Of a stretch of 64,000 bases of DNA, positions 34,901-48,180 are shown in pieces. Origin of the DNA: Parietaria judaica (lineage: Eukaryota > Streptophyta > Magnoliopsida > Rosales > Urticaceae); contig OX940863.1 of NCBI GenBank assembly GCA_954871525.1, positions 41,216,501 to 41,280,500 of the forward strand, read 5' to 3'. The number at the start of each line of letters is the position of its first letter. Position 1 is the stretch's first letter. The notes under the pieces are model-generated. The model was given only the letters and a program-made list of their open reading frames with translations. It was not told the origin of the DNA and ran no database searches. A program made the translations under genes and the position numbers.

Positions 34901-37644
34901 ATCAGAGAGAATAATTCGCAGACCCTGAGGAAGAGGGAGAGTTCGAATTTTTTCTCTGGGGAAAGGTGTGAAAAATGTGTAGAATGAGCCTCCTATTTAT
35001 AGGCTCAAACCGTAACCGAATTGGAGAATTTCCCTCCCAAATTTTTAAATTCTATTAATTAAATATAATTAATTATCTTAATCCAATGGTCCAGATTTAA
35101 TCTCATCTAAATCCAATGGATACAATTAATTAGGGATTTAATTAAATAAGAAAGATTTGGATAAATCAAAAATCCAATCTTATCTTCTTATCTTTATAAA
35201 ATTCGAATTATCATATATATTTATAATGAAATTCGAATTATCATTATCTAGATCCAACGGTTGAGATAAATCTTTAAACCGATCTAATGGATCAAATTAG
35301 TTTAGGATAAAATCAAATATAAAAATATTTATTAAAAACAATTTTGAATTTATCCATAAACTATAATTCGAATATATATATATATATATAAATATATATA
35401 ATTAATTAATTTTCAATCCGACGGTAAAGATTAAATCTTAGACCGATCTAACGGATATAATTAATTAACCAAATTCGAAAAATGAAACTTGGTCACCAAG
35501 TCATTAATTTCGAATTTATCAATATCCTAATCCAACGGTTGATATTAAATCATAACCGATCCAATGGATAATATTGATTTTAGGGATTTGCTAAAATACC
35601 AAAACATTTGGTATTTATGCCGCAATTTTAGAAAGACCAAATCATGTCTTTCGAATTTAGCTAGGGTTTCATATATCAAACCCTAATTCTAATTTACACA
35701 TATAAATATATATAAATATATATTTTTATTTATTAATATAAATCTATTAATTATTAATTAATTATTAATAAGATATTAATAATTAAATCCAAATAATTAA
35801 ATTATATTAATATTTCCTGATCTCAATATCACACATTAAAATGTCATGGTGCCACACCATCATTTAAATTCGTGACATGTGATTTAATTTCAAAGTTTAT
35901 CGAACCGATCATAAACTTAGAAAATCCATAAATCACTAACCGTAAGTCGAAATGACTCGGTTCAAAAAGAAAAGTTTCTTAGAATTTAATTTCCAACAAC
36001 ATGGTGCTGATAGAAAATATAAATTCTAATTTTCTATTATCAGTTAATTTCGTGTACCAAAATATGGTACTTTTGCCACGCTAACGATAAAACTATCTGA
36101 CGTCTGCCACAGACCTTTCAGTTTTATAAGTCAGGCCAAATGATTAAACATTATCCAGAATGTATTTTAATCACGTACGTATCATCCGTTATGGATCTAT
36201 CCTGGGGACCATGGACCCGTATCACTTAAGCTCCAACGAACTGCTAGTTGTTCGTCAAACCTCGAAGTGATTCCACTATAGACCCGAGGCTGCACTCTTT
36301 AGTGATACGGTATATATTATTCCCTTTATAATAGCAGGGTGTCCATTGATACAATCAAAATCGGGTTATTGATCTTTCACTTGATGATCCACACACGAGC
36401 AGGCGGTTACTACCGTTATGCCCCTCATTGCATTTTCATCCTTGACTCAGTCAGTAATATTATGAGTAACCCACTTATGGTTTCGATTCATAAGTTGCGC
36501 ACGGGTACCTCTCATTTCTCACCACCGACAATCAAGGGAATCATCATCACTCTGAAGAGAGCTATGTGATGCCCGTGTCTATGACCAAGCTACCCTTACT
36601 GCTGACTATCATGTTCCCAAAATAATAGTGTTGGGAACAGTGGTAATATTTCGTGTTCTTTAACGGTTAAATCAAAGAACAATCAAGCCAGCAGCTTGGA
36701 CTCAAGATCACTCAGGACTTAGATCGAATATCCATTTGATCATCTATTAGTGACTCAACTCCAAGTTATCAGTGACGGTCATATATGATAACTTCCGGAG
36801 TTTAAGTCAGGTCCAGTCCAGTATGAAGACACTTCATACTTAATGCACTTCTAGTGAGTGTGACACGCACAAAATCCAGAATAGGATTGTCACTTAGTCA
36901 CATTAATGACCTTATACGATTAATGGGCTCCCACCCAGTTGATCAGGTCACGGACATTTTAAGTTGATTTATTATGATTATTAATTCTTCCTCACATTGA
37001 CTCTGTTGTGATAATAATAACATAATTGCATCCTTTATGAACTAAGGAATCAAACATTCTATTTTACTCTACCAGAAACTATAATAAGATTAACATAATA
37101 AGCATCATCTTTATTCAACGACTTGTCATAATATTTTACAAATGGATAAAATATCTTGTTTAAGGACACATATGTCCAACAAGACGTTGTTCTCCAGAAG
37201 CTTCAAAAGAACCTCAGTTAAAGTTTTGCGACGGAGTCCTGCCGGCGAAGCCCACGCTTCGGTACGAGGAATCTAGGAGAATATCCCGGAACATCACGGG
37301 TGTTTCCCTCAGCACCGGCGAAGCCCTGCGGAACTTCAGAGTCCGCAGCCAGAAACGTCAACCGAGGTACGGCCTTATGCATTGGGTTAATAAATGCAAA
37401 CATTTACCGCTTTCTATTTATTTCTTATTTCGACTATGATATTAATAATGAGTTGTGAATATTAAATATGTAATATTTATCGGATCTTGTTAAAATGGTT
37501 ATTACCCGATATCCGTACCGTTAGTCCGATAACAAGTTTTCCGCTTTAAAATAATTTTTTAAATGTTACCGGAACGGCTCGGAGACGATTTTCGGCGTAA
37601 TGTAATCGGGATTCAAACCCTTACGGTGGTTTCCACTCCCAACA
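31943..37644 (+). mobile_element. Solo LTR (plus), itself split by another solo LTR
   Basis: It starts TGTTGTACATATGTGTCC at 31943 and ends CCACTCCCAACA at 37644, flanked by GAACA at 31938-31942 and 37645-37649. Its own sequence is 31943-34424 plus 37187-37644; the gap is the minus-oriented LTR at 34425-37181 and one copy of AGACG. No internal retrotransposon sequence lies next to it, so it is a solo LTR made by recombination between two LTRs. It interrupts the gag of the minus-strand Copia element. Confidence 0.95.
34425..37181 (-). mobile_element. Solo LTR (minus) inside a solo LTR
   Basis: It starts TGTTGGGAATCACGTATCGG and ends CACATATGTCCAACA, 2757 bp, flanked by AGACG at 34420-34424 and 37182-37186. 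It is the youngest layer of this nest. Its sequence is close to the inverted complement of the LTR around it, so the locus can form a long imperfect hairpin. Confidence 0.95.
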
Positions 37645-37762
37645 GAACATACTTGTTCTTTTCCACCGTCAATACAATGTCGAGGTTATGCTTCCAATTC
37701 AAGTAATTCTCACCCTCGAGTTTATTAGTGATCAAAATTGTTGCGAGCGGGTTCAAAGACAT
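37645..37762 (-). pseudogene. Copia gag N-terminus, minus strand
   Basis: ATG at 37762 gives MSLNPLATILITNKLEGENY, then LNWKHNLDIVLTVEKNKYVL, the classic Copia gag start (Lx-G-x-N-Y/F-x-x-W). The frame is broken only by the solo LTR at 37644 and resumes at 31937 (TTPCSKGPSDD). Confidence 0.9.
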
Positions 37763-39287
37763 ATTGGTGACTATAATATAGAAAAAAGAAAATTTAGATG
37801 TATGCTACTTTTGGAATAATCATAATGCATGAATAATCCTATTTATTATAGTGATAAAATGATATTTTATTCCATGGTATTATGAACAAAATGATTAATT
37901 ACATCTCCTAGGGAAGATCGTAAATAATTGTCTTTCATAGTGGTGACACATCATTATTTAATTCGAACCATCCAAGAAGTCACAACTCCTAGTTCTTATT
38001 AATTACCATAAAACTTTGGTCACTTATTTCTAATGCATTGCCTCTAGGGAGGATTACGTTAGGAATAAGTCTAAGTGTGTAATCGACAAATAGGCTTTTA
38101 TCCAAGTTACTTTGAGAACGGTCCACTTAGGGGAGGTCCCGCCTCATTGTTTATCTTTAAGGCTTAGTTCTTTAATGATTTAATAACCTGGGTGATTCTA
38201 GAGTACTCCCATTAAAGAGAGGGCCACTAAGGTGACTCTTAGTCCATCATACACACCGTTATTAAATCTATGTTAAAGACCGTGGGTTATTTCAACGCTA
38301 AACAACCCTCCCACTTAGTTTTTACATAAAAAGCGAATATTGTTCATTGAGTTTAAATTTTATAACTTTTCTTATAAACTAAACTACAATGTTGCATGAA
38401 CATGACATAGTTTACACAAGGTGATGGCGTCCTATCCTATATGACGTGTGACATGAAATGCAAGAAGTATAAATAAATGAAAGTATAAATTTAACTTCTC
38501 TAATGGCCCATTTCTAAAGTACAACACATAGACAAAACATATAGAACATCTACTAAATTTTATCTCTTCCGTCATTCCGTCGTGATGTCGATTTTCCGTT
38601 TTAAAAACTAAGAGATCTAAATCTCCCACTCAAATAATTAAACGCGCTTTTAACATTTCAAAAGTATTGTGACTATATAATATATATATATATATATACT
38701 CAATTTTATTTTCTCTAAAATATTAATTTTTCATAAAAGTAATTTAGTCATATATATAATATCACATTTTATTTTCAAAATAAATAAATAAACGCAATTT
38801 AATGATTCAAGATTTTAAAAAATATACGAAACAATTTCCGAATCATCGCGGGCTACGGAGGTGACCCGGGCTAGCTCACGTGCGTTAAACTGCGCACGGC
38901 CATGCCCGGGAAATACGGGACAATTTCCGCGTCGTCGTTGGTCACGGAGGCGCCCCTGTTTAGCTCACATACGGCGAAGCGTACGGCCATGCCCGAGCAA
39001 GATTTCTCCGTTGTTCTCGTCTGGGTTCTTCGTGTCCTCCGGAAAATTGAATAACATTTACATAATCCTATGTCCTTAAAAATGAGGCTCACATTTTTCT
39101 AATAAAAATAAAACCGGGGCGATAACCGGAAACAATCCTAGGGCCATTTTGAAAAGGATCTATTCACATTCACATATTCAAAAACACATGCACACAAAAA
39201 TGCCAACACCTAACTACTCACATAGTCGAATGCATAAAAGATTTTACGTTAAAAATATTTTACATGTCGTTTTTAACGCTATTTATG
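37763..39287 (-). other. Leader of the minus-strand Copia element
   Basis: No gene. It contains AGGTGACTCTTAGTCCATCA and GGGTGATTCTAGAGTACTCC near 38190-38250, relatives of the GAGTCACCCTAGTGTGACC motif in the other Copia leaders. A moderately GC-rich island with two related halves lies at 38840-39010 (CCCGGGAAATACGGGACAAT). A TA microsatellite is at 38678-38698. Confidence 0.7.
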
Positions 39288-39299
39288 GCTCTTATACCA
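39288..39299 (-). other. Primer-binding site of the minus-strand Copia element
   Basis: Minus strand TGGTATAAGAGC differs from the initiator tRNA-Met complement TGGTATCAGAGC at one base. It is followed by the leader and preceded by the LTR end TTATCA. Confidence 0.85.
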
Positions 39300-39301
39300 T
39301 T

Positions 39302-41402
39302 TGATAAAAAAAAAAGTTTAACTTTTTAATATATATAATGAACATAAAAAATTTATGGCGGAATTTAAAAAAAATAACATGAAAAACATATTTTGTCATA
39401 TTAATATTGATCATAGTGATAAAAACGATTAATCATGCATGCAAAATAATTACTACGTAAAATAATCATGAATAAAGACGACATCGTATAAGTTATTATA
39501 GGATGAATAAACTTACAAATCTAGATTTGTTCACGGATTAACGTCGTCGATCTTCAAGAGTCGTTCCTCCGTCTACAACCAAACAACCACGAAACAGTCG
39601 ATGTTATGCCTAACGAATTTTATGAGACTTAGAGGGTGGGCTCTTTTATAAACAAGAGAGAAAAGGAAGAACTTTTGCCACTTATATATTTCTCAAAACT
39701 TGCGCACGAAGGAGAGAACAATTTCTCTTCCTCACTAACAAATATGGCGATCGAATGATGTACATGGTACCGAGAATGGGTGGTCATAATTATAATGAAG
39801 TATTAGGCTTTATTTTTAATCAATATTAAAATGAATGCCTATTATTTGTTTCCAATATTTCAAAGATATGACAACCAATCTCCACGATATTTGCTATCAA
39901 AACATGCGCATATCTTGGCCGATACATACTAAGTGTTTTCCAATTAATTCCATATGATATTTTTCCTGTAGATATTATCATGAATTAAATTGAAAAATTC
40001 TCATTTCTCTTTTTCTATAGAAATCGAATTCCATGATTTAATGGAGGAGAAAATGACACGTCATCAATCCTCACATTATTTGATTAACAAATAGGAATTA
40101 AGGAATTTATTTTCTCCATATTTTATTTAATTAATTTTGAACTTTATATAATTATCAATATTTTTTTATAACTTGCTACATTTAATAAAAGCACTTAAAA
40201 TAAAATAACCATTTATTAATTTAATCATGAGAAAATAATTACCTTAGTATAAATCATTATTTTATACTTAAGAAAAAATTATCAAACCAATTTAATACTT
40301 AATTTGTTAATCAGTCTCGTCCGAAAATCTAACACGGAGATCTCATGAACCCATATGAACGAAGCTTTAGAATAAAGTCTGGACACAAAAGTTCACAAAC
40401 TTTTTCCGAGTTTTTAATTCTTAATATTAGTCGACTCCACTAAAGGACCAAAATTGAAAATCACTCAGTTCACATGCGTGCTTATTTATGTTTGATGTGA
40501 TATAATTATTCTTCACACGGTCCACAATGTATTTTACGATATTACCCTTTGTGTGTATCAACAACCAAGAGTAATATAAAGATGCCGTTTTACCCCCTCG
40601 GTTATTATTTCATCAACTCCTTTGTTGTTTGTGAACGAGAAAAACATAAAGTGAGATGTCACAACATGTCACAAGTTTTATTCAGAGAGTATATTATTTA
40701 CTGAACACCAAGCCCAGTTTGTTCGCTCACACTTCAAAGAACAAAGCATGATGTGATACTAATGTTGTAGCATTCTTACAACACAAATTCCATATCTGCG
40801 AATCACATAGTTCAACGAGACAGTATAATGATACCAACTGTCGGGCTTTAATCCATCTCTTTGGGTCTGGCCCATTGACTAGTCAAATGTCATAAAGTGT
40901 CATAAGAAGTTATGTACTCACTTCAGGATTTACGTAATTATGAAAATACCCATCATTTGTGATTTGGAAGCTTTGAGTAACGAAACGGTTTTATTTACAA
41001 CTTCAAAGTGTCACAGGTCTAGTTCAATGTCTTCATCAAGACATCAAGAATAAACACTAGAATCTCAACTCTCAATCTCACAAGATCCAAAATCAGTAGT
41101 TTATTCAATCAATCATTAATTAGATATGATTGCCCTATCAATCCTAAGATTGCGAACCGTTCATTTTAAACTAATCAAGAAGAGTTATCTTGTTAAGTCT
41201 GTACTTAACTCTTCTTTCATTGATGATAGTTTCTGGGCGCAGACATACATGCATAAACACAAACTAAAATAAATATATGAGAATAAATATTTAATCTTTA
41301 TTTAATTCTCAGAAAAAGAACATAATCGTATTATTTCATCGAGTACTTTTTTCATAAAGTACTTTATTTGCTAAAAGGTACTTCATGTATCTTTTATGGG
41401 CA
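39302..41402 (-). repeat. 5' LTR of the minus-strand Copia element (outer end uncertain)
   Basis: The inner end is TGATAAAAA on plus, TTTTTATCA on minus. A minus TATA box, TTTATAAAAGAGCCCACC, is near 39632-39648. The outer end is unclear. TGATGAAATAATAACC ending at 40615 forms an inverted match to the inner end; alternatively U3-like sequence continues to TGCCCATAAAAG at 41402. The partner LTR is missing because the element is truncated at about 29702. Confidence 0.55.
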
Positions 41403-41731
41403 TAAATCTCAAAAACTAGAGTTTCTGGCTCCGCTCCTGATAGTATGAATACTTATTTTTTACTTAAGGGTAAACTTCTAAAAAACACTCATTGGTAAAC
41501 TTGTTACCTATTTGCATACTCGTAAAATGGAGACTTGAGTTTTCCAGGTATTGAAAACCTTTGTTAAAAAGGCTTATTATGTGCCAATTATATTTACAAA
41601 TACAAAGTTAATGTACGATTTTTTTTTTTTTTTTTATAAATAACACATAATAACATGGTCAGGATTTCAATGAGAGTTTATAGAAAAAAAAAAAAAAAAA
41701 CCTTTAGAGGGTCCACTTCACTTTATCGTCT
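41403..41731. other. 3' flank of the ALMT gene
   Basis: AT-rich, with a poly-T run at 41619-41635 and a poly-A run near 41684-41700. It should hold the 3' UTR and poly-A site of the minus-strand gene. Confidence 0.5.
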
Positions 41732-44726
41732 CTACAAACTTAGAGAGGGCACAACACCATTATCGGCATCCTTCTTGATCTTCTTGTCGTCAACGAATCG
41801 GAACTGCGCCGCAATAGCGAGCTCTTCGACAGTATCCACAAGGGTTTCGATCCGTGCAGAGATCTCAACGAGCAATGAGGTGAGAGTGACGAGAGGGACG
41901 AAAGAAGAGGCATGTTGTTCTTGTGCAGCGAACATGCTCATGTGATTTTGGAGGTCCTGGACAGAAGTGTTCATTTGTGCAACCAGGAAGTCTATGCTTG
42001 AAGACTTCTTCATTGCCTTCATCACACTCGCGAGTTGTTTGATGACACTCGATGAGCTTGTGCTCACTTCCATGCATACCACGCTCATTCTGCTCTTCAT
42101 ATCCTCCGATAAAACCTATCGTTTGTTTCCAATCGTATTACGTATTATATATAAGGCCGAAAAATATTCTTAAATTTAATATTTTGTTTAATTAGTGACA
42201 TAAATCTACAAGACAAATTATAGATATTACCATATTCTCAAAGTTGACGCAGCCATTAAGAGCCTCGATGCAGTAAGCGCAACTGCGCATCCTTGCATTG
42301 ATTTTAAGGTACAGATTCCATGGATGTCGAAAGTTGAATCTCCCGTGCGCCGGTTCCCAACGAGCAAAGTTCGCCTGAGCACAACAAGACAATTCCTTTA
42401 AATTTTACATTCAGTAGAACTTTAAAATCGGTTGTTACTTGTTTGAATACAGGTTCTTTATTCGGACACAAGTTTAAAAATCAGTATATCAAGGTATAGA
42501 AATTAAACGGGAGCTTTATTTCGCAGGATTTCTCAAAAACCGATAACCAATTTTCTACAAATGCACGGAAGTACTGGCATTGGATTTCTAAAAACAAGAG
42601 AATGAAAAAAAAGATCAAAATACCTATAAAATACCGGTTATTTTTTCCTGTTTAATTCACCTCTAGCCAAAGCAACAATTCTGATTAAAATAAAATTCAA
42701 CATACCATAACTTCTTCGGTTGCCTTTGAGCCTAAAACACATTTGTATCCCAGTAAGTTTCCGTTAACTTCTCTGCTAATCTCCGCTCCGCCAACACTGC
42801 CATTGAAGAACTCCACGACGCAGCCTAAAGCATCATTGACGAGTTGATAAAAAGGGTAAGATAGTTTGTCTTAATTTTCGTTACATGCAAGAGAAATATT
42901 TAATGTTTTCATGCCGTACTTACCGTGCAACGAAGAACTAAGTTTGTCCATATTTCTGATGGTAAGTACGTGAAGATCTTGGCCTGCCCAAATGGGGCAT
43001 ATGAGCATGATGATGACGAGGCACAATGATGTTCCGATGATAATCGTCGACAGTCTTTGATGAGCCATGTCAAATAGTTTATCCACACGATAGCCGGAGA
43101 CAGAAACTAAACTGAAAGTGAGGATGAAGATCATGGCACCATAGTCGAACCGCCTTTTTATCGACGGTATAAACCTTGAAAACGTGGTTGCAGAAGCTGA
43201 AAAAGTAGAGAGATTATAATGAGTAAATGGTTGGTCCAAGAAAGACTCTTCTCTACATTTTTAGTTATAAATCTTTTTTCTTAGATTTTGCATTAGCAGA
43301 TCGCTAATTGACGTCAATACCCCCAACTTGAATATACTTGCAACTAGCAGTCCTGACTTTGAAAATACCATCATAACTCTCTCAATTTTAAATAATTTGG
43401 CTGATGTAGAACTGAACTTGTATGCTTTAGAGTTTAGCCGATATAAGGTCGCACACAGACATATGGGCTGAGGCTGAGAAACGTAGGAAGACAAGGAAGA
43501 AGCTCCAACCCTCCCTTGGCTTGAAACCCTTTGATGGCTGGCCCGGGCCGACCCGCATCAGGAGACCTGGCTGGGCTTTTGAATGGTCACATCCAAACCC
43601 AAACCACTTGAACTCGTTACATTTTTTTAGACTCGAATCCCCCTGTTGTAATCATCCCATCTAAATTTTTTCGTTTTTTCTTTTCACTCACCTAGTTGGG
43701 GACTCATGGCATTATACATTCGTTGTGTATTTACAAGAAATTCATAGTGCATGACTCTGGTGGAGTATCTATGCATTGCGTTAACATGCCGAACAACGTA
43801 AATTCTTATACCATTTTTAAAGTTCAGGGGGAACAGATGCCAATGAATTAAAGTTCACAAGGTCTAGATGCAAGTTATTATTAATTTTGGGGGGGATAGC
43901 TGCAAGTTCACTCAAACTTCGAGGTAACAAAAACTAATTACCTTTTAGACTTTTATATTTATCATATGTCTCGTGGCTTATAATTTTATATCTTAACAAT
44001 ACACAACAAATTGAGCTAGTGTTATTGACATCTCTGATTTACATACCTAACATAAAAACCGATATTCCCATGATGAAAGGCTCGAGCTTTTCTCCCGACT
44101 TATCGGCGACCCAATGGACCCCAACTGCGAGAAACCCGGCTAGAAACGTCCCCATAATTCTGTTCACGCATTTGCAAAGTGTCGCACCTACAATCAACTT
44201 AATAAATCACTCGGACACAAGTTTTAGAACAAAATGTTACCGTATGCTTTTTCAATATATATGTGTGTGTGAGTGTTGGATGACTTTAACGTACGTTAAT
44301 GAGTTCATAGACTCAATAAAATGAGTTTGACAATTGCTTAGTTATTGGAAAGAAGTAGCAAATTTCGCAAGTAAAAATCAACTCACCGACGGTGTTTTCG
44401 AAGACCACTACAACTGTCATAACCGCCCACATGGCATTCCCTCCGACGCCGTCGTACAAAGGCCTCAAGTAGTAGAAGAGGGACACTGCCGTGAGAGCTA
44501 TCCCGACTTTGAGGCAATGGATCACTTTTCGCGGGTCATTGCAGGCCAATTCCCAAGCTCTCCGCAGGAAGTTTGACACCTTTGAGACGAGCCCGGAAAG
44601 GTGGCCGAGCAAAACTCCTCTCAGAGGGGTTGGCTCTGAGGTCAAAACTTTGGTTGACTCATCGTTGACTCTTACCCTCCATTCAAAGCCTCCACTTGTT
44701 GCTTGAGCCATTGGTTGTGTTGACAA
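41732..44726 (-). CDS. Aluminium-activated malate transporter (ALMT)-type anion channel
   Basis: Six exons with GT-AG introns: 44726-44387, 44187-44047, 43196-42924, 42824-42706, 42374-42231 and 42103-41732, joining to 462 codons without a stop. ALMT proteins are plant anion channels of the plasma membrane or tonoplast that pass malate and other anions. The N-terminal half has hydrophobic segments at about 71-88 ([17 protein letters not shown]) and 97-113 ([17 protein letters not shown]). Two lie in exon 2 and two or three in exon 3 ([26 protein letters not shown]). The conserved WEPAHGRF begins at residue 297 in the cytosolic half, followed by FRHPW and [14 protein letters not shown]. The length matches the family. 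FEWRVRV in the tail suggests the clade of ALMT2- or ALMT10-like proteins. The loop after exon 3 is somewhat short. An alternative start at 44711 (MAQATSGG) is possible. Confidence 0.93.
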
Positions 44727-44800
44727 ATTGTAAGTGTATTTTCTTCCGTGCCAATAAACAGTGAGATTTTAGGTGAGGGAAAAGGTCGGACAGTGTTGAA

Positions 44801-44812
44801 GTATATATAAAC
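44801..44812 (-). promoter_or_regulatory. TATA box of the ALMT gene
   Basis: Minus strand TTTATATATACTTC lies about 80 bases upstream of the ATG at 44726, the only good TATA candidate there. Confidence 0.6.
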
Positions 44813-46793
44813 AAATTAAGAAGAGTTTGTGGATGTAAATATAAAAACAAATTTTGATTTTAAAGTGTGGAGGGCATAGGGTATGTTTGTTTTATTTTAT
44901 TTCAAGTAGTGGCCTAAACAAAGACTAATTAAATATATATCGTGAGTCCATTCAGAGGGCATTTCCTTCTAATACTTGCTAATATTTTTAAGATACTCAT
45001 TCTGATCACTTCCAATACTAGAGCAAAACAATGTTTTCTTTCTGAAATCAGATATGCAAATGGTGATAGTGAGTGATCATCTAAAATATTTGTGGATTTC
45101 CCATTTAGATTATATCTTTCTGGTTACGCGGGCCTCTACTTATACGTGCTATAAGAGTCATAAGCATTGCTTAAAATGTAGTAATTCGTAATACTTAAAT
45201 CAAAACATGTTGAACTGATCAAATCAGCAACGTTATAAAAGATAAGGGATCCGACCCAAAAGTAAATGAGTCATATTAGAATCGTCATTTTGAAGGGACA
45301 TGTTAAGTATCCAACGTAGAAATGATAAATGAAATTAATAGTGTTTTTAAAAAATTATGGATTAATACTTTACGCATTACTAATTAATTTTAACGTAGAA
45401 CCGTAACAAACTCTTGCATAAAATTCTTTCTATTTTCTTAGCCACCATTTGATCTACGATGGAGATGACTAGAAAAAAGGTGTTTTTTTTTTTTCACTTT
45501 AATGACCTAAAACCAAACTTTGCCAACATATGACATAATAATGTATTAATGTTGTAATTGATATATACAATAAGAAAATCAGCGCACTAAGTTTCACATG
45601 AGGTTTTGGGTTTTTTTTTTTTTTTTTTTTATATAAGACTTTTTTTATATATATATATATATGCTTAGTATTAAAAAAGAAATTAAGTGGATCTTATATA
45701 AAGAATGCTGTCAGCCCTTTATTATCTGATAAGATTATTAGGAATCGAGCGCATAAAATATAGGGAAATTCTTTATAGTGCAACTGTGTGTGTGTATATA
45801 TATATATATATATTATGATGAGAAGACGTCCAATTATACTGAATTCAACAACGCAAATGTTCAATAAAATTTTCTTTTTTTGCTATAGTTACTGATTTTT
45901 GCAAATATATTGTTTATGATAGTAAATTTGTATCGTAAACAATGAATATAAAATGAGAATTTATCATATATATGGAAGTTGAGTTGATATCTATACATAC
46001 TATTTATCTTAAAATAAACTCAAGTGGATGGACACTATCAAGTGGGGAACGCAATATCTTGATACAGAAAAAGCAAGGCGAATTAGGTCACCAATAATAC
46101 ATACATACAAAACTTGTATATGTTGGTACACACGCGTATTTATTATGAACGAGCATGTATTAAAAATTTCATTGCTTTTGGTGCAGATTTCATTTCAATT
46201 GGAAGAGCACTTATCGAATTCTATGCACGGAGTGAAAGGCTGATTGAACTATCAAAAAGGTCGAGCATATTATTATTTTTAAAATCTTTTGAGGCTCGTA
46301 CATTGTATTTAACAGTTGTACTTCTGTATCATCACAGCAATTTTAAAAAGGAGGATGGATGTGAAGTTTTGATTCACCCCGAAGGCCCTCGAACGAAATC
46401 AAGCTCTTCGAAGCTCATTTGTGATGACCAACTACATACCCCTTTGATCCAGCATGCTATCCGAGTACGAAGACATTGAAAGGGGCTTATGCCCTAAGAC
46501 CGAGTTTGGGCACACACGGGTCTAAAACAATTAATATGATTAATTAAGAACAAATGGAATTTAATTAGTAATCAATTAAGTTAAACCCTAAGTTTGTTAA
46601 TAAGAGGTATAGCCCTGAAATTCATTAAGAGAAGCAATAGAAAAAGGGGAAAACCCTAGCCTCCGCCTCCCCCTCTCTCTAACATACGCCTCATTCGGTA
46701 AACATTTTTCTTCTTCTTTCTAAGCATGGTTTTGGCTTTGTCCTTGCTATATATATTCTTTAGCTCAAAGGCATAATAAATAGATGTTGTTGG
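44813..46793. other. Upstream intergenic region of ALMT
   Basis: No gene. AT-rich, with poly-T plus AT microsatellites at 45610-45662 and 45787-45812. From about 46480 to 46700 the CT-rich sequence with AAACCCTAGCCTCCGCC and CCCCTCTCTCTAAC looks like a retroelement leader or plant 5' UTR, not assignable. A plus ORF at 46114-46479 has no recognisable domain. Confidence 0.5.
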
Positions 46794-47808
46794 CAAGGTT
46801 TAAAATGCCGCTTGCCGATTTCATTTCGCATTTTCCGTTTTACGGATATATCGCTTGCCGATGGGTATGTCGATGGGCAAATCGTAAATAAAGGGCATGC
46901 CGCATACTGCATATACCGCACTTTTCGCATGGGCATATCGCATGCCAATGGGGTTTTCGACGGATATTTTGTAAAAAATATTTGAGTATTTAAGTAAGAT
47001 ATTTATATAGGTTCAAAACTACATATTTAATAAATACAAGAGATAATTGTATACAACAAAACGCATTTGTAACTTAAATATGTAGGTGAAATGTATAATA
47101 TTAAGTTACTTTATTAGTTTAAGTGTATAATATTAAGTCAAATTATTATGTGAAGTGAATATGTACGTTAATTAAGTGTGTAATATTAAGTGAATATGCA
47201 TGTTAATTGTATATGTATGTTAACAAATTTAATACTAGTTGAAGTGTATAATATTAAATGAATATGTATATTAAGTGTATATGTATGTTAGGTGTAGTTA
47301 ATATGTATGTTAAGTGTATAAAAAAAAGTGTATAATATTAAGTTAAATTATTAGGTGAAGTGTATGTGTATGTTAAGTGTGAATGTGTGATATTAGTTGA
47401 ATAACAAAAAGTCTAACATTGATAGATGACAAGAGTTTGGTGATGTTTATATACCAAATATTGGGGACAAGGGCTTGGGCCCTTTGGGTCATAGGATTTT
47501 GTGGATGGGGGAGGACTCACACAAATGTTACACGCGCGCCGCCGCCGCCGTCCATCCGACGGGGTGGGGTGGGGTAGGGTAGGGTAACATTTGTGTCAGT
47601 ATAATTATTTTTGCCGAAAGTTTAACTGGTATTTTTGCCGAAATCTACCAGAAATTTAATTTTTAGCGAAATTACATCCACGTGCCCATGCGAATTTTGC
47701 GAAAAATTGTATAAATCCAGCGAAACGACGAGGCTTTCGTTTCGCATACCTCCAAAAAATGAAAACCGGCACGAATTTTGCTCGGTTTTCGCGAAATTTC
47801 ACACCTTG
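46794..47808. mobile_element. Non-autonomous hAT DNA transposon, 1015 bp
   Basis: It is flanked by identical GTTGTTGG at 46786-46793 and 47809-47816. Ends are CAAGGTTTAAAATGCCG and, inverted, CAAGGTGTGAAATTTCGC. It shares these ends and the subterminal CGCTTGCCGAT and TTTTGCCGAAA motifs with 20734-21775, but the middle differs. The middle has repeats of AAGTGTATAATATTAAGT from 47085 to 47350 and a G-rich stretch GGGGTGGGGTAGGGTAGGGT at 47567-47586. No transposase. Confidence 0.9.
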
Positions 47809-47816
47809 GTTGTTGG

Positions 47817-48180
47817 ACATATTTTGATATATACCCTCTATTAAGATGTAAACCCACTGTCGTATAAACAAATAGTTTTGGAGTAAGCATTACAAAATCT
47901 CCAAGATTATTTTGTAGAAAAAAGAGAGTAGATTCTCCATTTGTATATTTGTATTTTAGATTGCATACCGTACTATAATTTTATATTTTTATTTTACCAC
48001 CAAACCAAGAAATAAACTAAAGTTATTTGTCGATTATAAAAATAAAAGAATTTTTAAAAACTCCATTTTTAATTACCCAAGATGTTTTTTTATACCCACA
48101 ATTAGATATTGTGTAAGACTCCAAGAGGTCTTACAATGTAAAAAAGTCAGAATACAGAAGTGAAATGTGGTGTGGTATTC
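47817..48180. other. AT-rich spacer
   Basis: Nothing recognised. Confidence 0.5.

Noticed and set aside
46114..46479. 121-codon plus ORF
   Set aside because: No recognisable motif, no promoter and unremarkable composition; probably chance.
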